A stretch of DNA of 64,000 nucleotides. Origin: CAKZNE01 sp040222435. GTDB taxonomy: Bacteria; Bacteroidota; Bacteroidia; Flavobacteriales; Schleiferiaceae. The notes beneath the pieces are model-generated. The model did not search any database. It worked only from the letters and a program-made list of their open reading frames with translations, and was not told the origin of the DNA. The translations under genes and the position numbers were made by a program. The stretch lies in NCBI GenBank assembly GCA_965212245.1, contig OZ243107.1, positions 186,001-250,000 on the forward strand, given 5' to 3'. Position 1 is the stretch's first letter. Each line of letters opens with the position of its first letter. Positions 59,283 to 64,000 of the stretch are shown piece after piece.

Positions 59283-60671
59283 TTAGCTCTCTTTGCAAAA
59301 CTCGTCCAGTTTTTCCCAGGCTTCTTTAAAACCCAGCTCCATCGCCTTTTTCCAAGCCTCGCAAGCTTCTTTCATACGGTTTTGTTTTTGGCGGATAAGG
59401 CCCAGATAATACCAGCCACGTGGATAAGTATTATCTAAAGATTGTGATTTTACTATATCCTTTTCAGCTTTCTCCAATTGACCCAGCATAAGGTAGGAGT
59501 AGGCTCTATGAGCATAGGCATTAGGTAATTCAGGGTTTAAGCGGAGGGCTTCATCCAAATCTTCAATGGCTTCTTGATAAAGGCCCAAACTATTCTTTGC
59601 CGCGCCCCGGTTATTCCAGGCCGCCTCATACTGCGGGTTTAAGCGAATGGCTTCATCATAATCTTCAATGGCTTCTTGATAAAGACTCAACCTATTCTTT
59701 GCAGCGCCCCGGTTACTCCAGGCTGTATCATTCTGCGGGTTTAAGCGGATGGCTTCATCGTAATCTTCAATGGCTGCTTGATGTAGGCCCAAATTAGTCT
59801 TTGCCAAGCCCCGGTTACTCCAGGCTGTATCATTCTGCGGGTTTAAGCGGATGGCTTCATCCAAATCTTCAATGGCTTCTTGGTGTTGGCCCAAACTATC
59901 CCTTGCGGAGCCCCTGTTATTCCAGGCTGCAGTATTCTGCGGGTTTAAGCGGATGGCCTGGGTATAGGATTCAATTGATTCTTTATAAGCACCCCTAGCC
60001 TCTTCGCCCTTACCTTTCCAGAACCAATCTCTGGCCGTATAGTCTTCCTCCTCCTTCACCGTTTTCAGGCCTTCCATAAAAGATTGGAGTTGCTCCTTAT
60101 CTTCAGGTTCAGAAGCCTTGCTCGCCTCCAGCGAAGATTTTTTACCTGTTAATTCTTTTAGTGCTTGTTCATACTTCTGTACAGATGCCTCCATCTTTTT
60201 CAGTTCTTTTTCAGCATCTTCCTTAAAATTCTTTTTCAATTGCGCCATGGCCTCCTCTATCGGCTCCTGGGCTTTGTCATGAACTTTTTCTGCTATCCAG
60301 TCTTTGGTAATAATTTTCTCAATTCCCTTATTAATAGTTTCCTGAGCGTATTCCTTTATGTACTCCAAAACGGCCCTCTTCCCAACCCAATTCATGAAAA
60401 ACCCCAGCAAAATAGCGGTACCAATAACCACAGCCAGATAAATATCTATCCTTTGCCTAAGTCTTACTGTATCTTTCTGTTGAATAAGAGCCAGGTCATC
60501 CCGTGTATCTGAAAGTTCTTTTCTTAATTCTTCTATTTCTCGCTTAAGTTCTTCCTTTTGATAACGTTGGACAGAAACCGAATCCTGCCCTTGCACCACC
60601 GAAAAAGATAAAATAAAAACAATGAGAAAGCCTAGCCGGCTAAGGGCCGGAACGCGGGAAAAAATCAACAT
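59283..60671 (-). CDS. Membrane-anchored coiled-coil/TPR protein
   Basis: 462 aa. Signal peptide or anchor at 12-28 (LGFLIVFILSFSVVQGQ), a coiled coil (~36-66, KEELKREIEELRKELSDTRD), a transmembrane helix (77-96, IYLAVVIGTAILLGFFMNWV), a second coiled coil (~135-180), then TPRs from ~212. At least five are near-identical 34-residue units of the type AIEDYDEAIRLNPQNDTAWS, NRGAAKNxLxLYQE, repeated at DNA level as ~102-bp units (about 59540-59960). The C-terminal unit KEACEAWKKAMELGFKEAWE is a standard TPR cap. Likely a scaffold on the periplasmic or cytoplasmic side; partner unknown. Confidence 0.85.
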   Translation of the reverse strand: MLIFSRVPALSRLGFLIVFILSFSVVQGQDSVSVQRYQKEELKREIEELRKELSDTRDDLALIQQKDTVRLRQRIDIYLAVVIGTAILLGFFMNWVGKRAVLEYIKEYAQETINKGIEKIITKDWIAEKVHDKAQEPIEEAMAQLKKNFKEDAEKELKKMEASVQKYEQALKELTGKKSSLEASKASEPEDKEQLQSFMEGLKTVKEEEDYTARDWFWKGKGEEARGAYKESIESYTQAIRLNPQNTAAWNNRGSARDSLGQHQEAIEDLDEAIRLNPQNDTAWSNRGLAKTNLGLHQAAIEDYDEAIRLNPQNDTAWSNRGAAKNRLSLYQEAIEDYDEAIRLNPQYEAAWNNRGAAKNSLGLYQEAIEDLDEALRLNPELPNAYAHRAYSYLMLGQLEKAEKDIVKSQSLDNTYPRGWYYLGLIRQKQNRMKEACEAWKKAMELGFKEAWEKLDEFCKES

Positions 60672-60772
60672 AAAAATGATAAGGTTTGGTTATCAATTCT
60701 TAAAAATAGCTTTTTCTCAAGAAGTTAAAGATGCGAAAGTTCCAAAGTTTGAAATATCGAAAAGGAAAGTCT

Positions 60773-61140
60773 CCTTCGACTCCGCTCAGGATGACTTTCC
60801 TTTATTTTTAAGTATCGAATTGTTACACTGAGCGCCTGTGCTGTGCTTGACGAAACACGCTATGAAAGGTGTATACCTCCCTTCGACAAGCTTAGAGGGC
60901 AAAACGGAAAGCTTCCTTCGACTCCGCTCAGGATGACTTTTCCTTATTTTTCAGTATCGAATTATTACACTAAGCGCCTGTGCTGTGCTTGACGAAACAC
61001 GCTATGAAGATGTATAACCCCTTCGACAAGCTTAGGGGGCAAAACGGAAAGCTTCCTTCGACTCCGCTCAGGATGACTTTCCTTTATTTTTAAGTATCGA
61101 ATTGTTACACTAAGCGCCTGTGCGGTGCTTGACGAAGGGG
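60773..61140. repeat. ~141-bp tandem repeat, 2.6 units, in a 530-bp intergenic region
   Basis: The motif CCTTCGACTCCGCTCAGGAT starts at 60773, 60915 and 61055 (periods 142 and 140). Each unit also contains AGTATCGAATTRTTACACT, GCGCCTGTGCTGTGCTTGAC and CCCTTCGACAAGCTTAG. The CTTCGACTCCGCTCAGGATG motif is a kind of dispersed repeat often seen in Bacteroidetes. No gene is visible between 60672 and 61201. Confidence 0.88.
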
Positions 61141-61201
61141 AGTCGAAGTGCAACGATGAATTGGTTGGAGTACCCGGTTTCAACTACCCTATCCATTCCG
61201 T

Positions 61202-61888
61202 TTAGTCTGCTAAACCCAGGCGTTGCTTTACCTTTTCACTTTCCAGCTCCCGCAGGGCATCGCGGGCAATCCAGTGGGCCGGTTTACTATCGGTTTCCAG
61301 CAGGCGCTGGCAAAGAGAAATCATCTGAGGGTAATGGTGTATACTGCGTTTCCCCAATTCACGGATCGCCCAGTTTACCGCTTTTTTCACAAAGTTCCGT
61401 TCATCTGAAGCATACTTTTCCAGCAGGTAAAAGAAAGCTTCAAAGGGCTCATCCGCAGCTTTTTTATCGTGAATACGCAGCGCTACTATCATCACCAAAC
61501 CCGCCCTGCGCACATATTCTTCTTCGCTATGCGCCCAGCGTTCCGGCAGGGTCCAGCGTTCTTCAAGCTTCACCAAAAGGTTTATGCAAAGCTGGTCGCA
61601 TACATCCCAGGAGTATATATCCTGTACCCACTTATCCATTTCGGTGAGTGTGGTACGCTGTGGCTCGGCCAGTAAGGGAGCCAGTAATTTACATTCATGG
61701 TAGTCTTCATTCCATAAAGCCAGGGCCAGTTCATGATCCTTTCCTATCTCCTTCGCTGTTTTCCGTAATACGGGTAAGCGAATACCAAAGGCTTTATCCG
61801 CTGCCACGCCAAAATGATCCAGAGACTTGGCCTGTGCAGGATTAGCCTCGGCCTGCAGGAGTTGCCGTATATCTTTTACCGTGTTCAC
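61202..61888 (-). CDS. DNA alkylation repair protein, AlkD-like
   Basis: 228 aa of HEAT-like helical repeats: FGIRLPVLRKTAKEIGKDHE, LALALWNEDYHECKLLAPLL, MDKWVQDIYSWDVCDQLCIN, and YASDERNFVKKAVNWAIREL, with the W-D-x-x-D and KKAxxWALRxxG motifs of the AlkD/AlkC family. These glycosylases remove bulky or N3/N7-alkylated purines. The 4-base overlap with pepE indicates one operon. Confidence 0.88.
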   Translation of the reverse strand: MNTVKDIRQLLQAEANPAQAKSLDHFGVAADKAFGIRLPVLRKTAKEIGKDHELALALWNEDYHECKLLAPLLAEPQRTTLTEMDKWVQDIYSWDVCDQLCINLLVKLEERWTLPERWAHSEEEYVRRAGLVMIVALRIHDKKAADEPFEAFFYLLEKYASDERNFVKKAVNWAIRELGKRSIHHYPQMISLCQRLLETDSKPAHWIARDALRELESEKVKQRLGLAD

Positions 61889-62598
61889 AGCAGAAAAGAC
61901 ACATCGCCCGGCTCTACTTCGCGGGCTTCTTTTCCGGTTTCAAACAAGCGGGCCGTATGCGCTCCCTTCAGCTCCAGTTTACCCTGGTGAAGGCGCAGCC
62001 AGCTGCCTTCGCGTATGCCGATTACCACTTGTTTATTGAAATGGTGGAACTCCTTAATACGGGTTTCGCGCGTTTCGCCCTGGTGCTTAGAACCGGGATC
62101 AGGGTCCAGGTAATGCGGATTAATATTAAAAGGAACAAATTGCAGCGCATCAAAAGAAGGCGGGTATACTATGGGCATATCATTAGTAGTGCCTACAGTA
62201 AGCCCGGTAATATTGCTACCGGCACTGGAACCCATATAGGGTGTGCCACGACCTACCACTTCTCGCAGTACATGAACCAGGTCCTTCTCATACAATGTCT
62301 TCAACAGTAAAAAGGTGTTTCCCCCTCCGATAAAAATGCCCTTTGCCTGGCGCAGGGCTTCAGCCGGGTCATCAAACTCATGAATACCTTTTACTTTAAT
62401 ACCGATCTCTGCAAAGGCTTTGCGGGGTGCTTCCGTATAGGCATCATAACTGATACCGGAAGGCCGGGCGTAGGGTATAAATACGATTTCATCAGTTTTA
62501 AAAAAATCATTCACCTCATCCAGCAGGTAAGTCATATATGCGCTGCCGTGTATCTTACTGGTGGATACAATCAGCAGTTCCATTTTTTTAAGATCCAT
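61885..62598 (-). CDS. pepE: Dipeptidase E (alpha-aspartyl dipeptidase), S51 family
   Basis: 237 aa. Nucleophile Ser125 in YMGSSAGSNITG; also FIPYARPSGISYDAY, FIGGGNTFLLLKTLYEKDL, and the catalytic His region NINPHYLDPDP. It cleaves Asp-X dipeptides in the cytoplasm. In-frame ATG 62583 is an alternative start. 5 bases after the BNR gene stop and overlapping the AlkD-like gene, so the three form an operon. Confidence 0.92.
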   Translation of the reverse strand: MDLKKMELLIVSTSKIHGSAYMTYLLDEVNDFFKTDEIVFIPYARPSGISYDAYTEAPRKAFAEIGIKVKGIHEFDDPAEALRQAKGIFIGGGNTFLLLKTLYEKDLVHVLREVVGRGTPYMGSSAGSNITGLTVGTTNDMPIVYPPSFDALQFVPFNINPHYLDPDPGSKHQGETRETRIKEFHHFNKQVVIGIREGSWLRLHQGKLELKGAHTARLFETGKEAREVEPGDVSFLL

Positions 62599-62603
62599 AT
62601 GGT

Positions 62604-63875
62604 TTAGTCTTTTTTATTGATCAAGGCCGTCCAGATGCTGGTGCGGCCCCCTTTATCGTAACGCGTCCAGATGGGCCGCACTATTCCTTTATGGGCGTCA
62701 ATGTGATTGTAGTCGCCAAAAAACACATTGGGATTTGGTGTAAAAGGCTTCTCGCTGATCTTTTCATTGGTCCAGCTACGGCCTCCATCCTTACTTACCG
62801 CCAGGTATACATCCGTTTGTAAATCACTATAATTCCGTCTGTCGTAAAACACGCAGTACAGGTAACCCGTGGTTTGATCACAAGTTACCCAGGTAAAAAA
62901 CTGATCAGTCTCCGTATCGTCATCATTTACCTTTTGGGCTTCGCTCCAGCTGTCTCCTCCATCGGTACTGCGGGCAAACCATACATCATAATGCCCGCTG
63001 CGGTTGTCCACCCAGTTTACGTACACTTCTCCTTTATAAATACCTTCTCTATTATTGACTACCGTTACCGGCATGCCGTTAGCACGCAATAAACCCGGTA
63101 TTTTAATTTCCCATCCGCCCGGCTGACCGGCCACCACTTTATCTTCTTTCAGCCAGGTATTACCCCCGTCCTTTGAACGGTCAAAGTATATTTTTTCATT
63201 ATAGGCCCAGGCTACATACACCGTTCCGTTATCGGTAACAGCCGGCACCGCCCCTTCGGTAGTCTGGTCGCCATCCAGGCAATTGCCGGAATGCTGACTG
63301 AGCACCATGCTTTCTGTCCAGTTTAACCCTCCGTCCACGGATCTGGCAAAAAGAATATTGGAGCGGTCGGTACTGTCTTTACTTCCATAATCGTCAAACT
63401 GGGTCCAGGTCGTATAAAGTGTACCATCTTCTCCGGCTACAGACCATTGCTTATCCTGGTCTTTAGGGTGGTGGTAGCCCATATACCCACCATCATTCCA
63501 GCTTTTGCCATTGTCCCGGCTTTGCTGGCATACAATACGATCCAGTATTTCCTCGCTCTCCCAGTTTTCTCCGGTAGGGTCTGAAAGGTGTAAAAAGTAA
63601 AAATGGCCTTTATAGTCGGAGATCAGAACCGGATCACCCCATACTCCAAATGAACTTTTGAGGGTATCACGGGTCCAGGTTTTACCAGAATCGGATGAAT
63701 AAAATACCTGGTCTAAAATAGCACCGGCCACCTGCTTAGCGGGGTCAGTTTTGCTTACGGCCAGTGAGGGTTCACAGAGCCCGCGTTGCTTACCCACCGA
63801 GAAGCCTAGTTCTACATTGGGATACTGAGCCATAAGAACCGGTGAAATAAGTAGTAAAAAGAGCGTTTTTTTCAT
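62604..63875 (-). CDS. Secreted BNR-repeat (sialidase-like) protein
   Basis: 423 aa. Signal peptide MKKTLFLLLISPVLMAQ. At least six Asp-box/BNR motifs build a propeller: SSDSGKTWTRD, SRDNGKSWNDG, SVDGGLNWTES, SKDGGNTWLKE, STDGGDSWSEA, SKDGGRSWTNE. Sialidases have this fold, but the catalytic Arg triad and Tyr/Glu pair cannot be confirmed by eye, so sialidase activity is uncertain. First gene of an operon with pepE and the AlkD-like gene. Confidence 0.82.
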   Translation of the reverse strand: MKKTLFLLLISPVLMAQYPNVELGFSVGKQRGLCEPSLAVSKTDPAKQVAGAILDQVFYSSDSGKTWTRDTLKSSFGVWGDPVLISDYKGHFYFLHLSDPTGENWESEEILDRIVCQQSRDNGKSWNDGGYMGYHHPKDQDKQWSVAGEDGTLYTTWTQFDDYGSKDSTDRSNILFARSVDGGLNWTESMVLSQHSGNCLDGDQTTEGAVPAVTDNGTVYVAWAYNEKIYFDRSKDGGNTWLKEDKVVAGQPGGWEIKIPGLLRANGMPVTVVNNREGIYKGEVYVNWVDNRSGHYDVWFARSTDGGDSWSEAQKVNDDDTETDQFFTWVTCDQTTGYLYCVFYDRRNYSDLQTDVYLAVSKDGGRSWTNEKISEKPFTPNPNVFFGDYNHIDAHKGIVRPIWTRYDKGGRTSIWTALINKKD

Positions 63876-63977
63876 AATTATGCGTGAAAAAGCAAATATA
63901 AGGATGCCCAGTTGAACTTTACATAACAGCCATTCACAGGCTTCTTTGTATTTTTACCTTTCAGCAAAATCGCACAC

Positions 63978-64000
63978 ATGCCGCAAACCCTATTTGCATC
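63978..64000 (+). CDS. Possible start of a gene leaving the window
   Basis: ATG CCG CAA ACC CTA TTT GCA on the plus strand, divergent from the BNR gene. Only seven codons are in view, so it is a guess from position. Confidence 0.25.

Noticed and set aside
59540..59960. CRISPR-like or VNTR array
   Set aside because: The periodicity is 102 bp in frame and encodes TPR motifs of the protein.
60773..61140. CRISPR array
   Set aside because: Units are ~141 bp, similar throughout, with no short repeat/unique spacer alternation and no cas genes.
62604..63875. Confident sialidase call
   Set aside because: Asp boxes are shared by many propellers; the catalytic residues could not be confirmed.

Overview
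The window is a chromosomal segment of a Bacteroidota bacterium, most likely Flavobacteriales (Cryomorphaceae/Schleiferiaceae-like; this rank is inferred). The signs are several type IX secretion system (T9SS) sorting domains, a TonB receptor of the CarboxypepD_reg-like type, LruC, DUF4249 and DUF4920 proteins, a methionine synthase split into two genes, and Bacteroidetes-type promoters (TTTG, about 19-21 nt, TAnnTTTG). No plasmid, phage, CRISPR or insertion-sequence machinery is visible.

Layout. 1-5 kb: end of pckA, a secreted alpha/beta hydrolase, a PIN-PhoH protein and an LruC lipoprotein. 5-11.6 kb: a methionine/SAM module. metF, the large metH gene and the small homocysteine-binding metH gene form a minus-strand operon behind a SAM-I riboswitch; the divergent metK lies behind a SAM-II riboswitch. 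Two unrelated SAM-sensing RNAs thus share one intergenic region. 11.6-20 kb: a small HTH/membrane-protein pair with tandem palindromes in front, ilvE, DUF4920 and c-type-heme lipoproteins, mnmD, a Nudix hydrolase, a TIGR01777 protein, a tRNA-Glu/rpsT unit and proS. 20-30 kb: an RS-rich lipoprotein, an OmpP1/FadL barrel, a very large beta-propeller protein, then folE, cysS, yidD and a PD40 lipoprotein.

30.2-32.5 kb is an AT-rich accessory island: two unrecognised minus-strand genes and an HTH remnant, separated by long imperfect palindromes that look like integron attC sites, with no integrase in view. 32.5-36 kb is a tight operon (gpmI, HAD, map, methyltransferase) in which every junction is a 4-base overlap. 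36-47.5 kb holds cell-envelope genes: an S41 protease, several unknown lipoproteins, and a TonB receptor / DUF4249 / macroglobulin-like cluster.

47.5-51 kb: small genes including an SdpR/SdpI repressor-membrane protein pair with a perfect operator, and an intergenic region packed with inverted repeats. 51.6-59.1 kb: a beta-helix T9SS cargo protein, then three tandem 491-aa T9SS paralogs that all start with TTG, share a 296-bp block of identity between copies 1 and 3, and end in a fourth copy truncated by a dispersed repeat. 59-64 kb: a TPR membrane protein, a 141-bp tandem repeat, an AlkD-like protein, peptidase E and a sialidase-like BNR protein.
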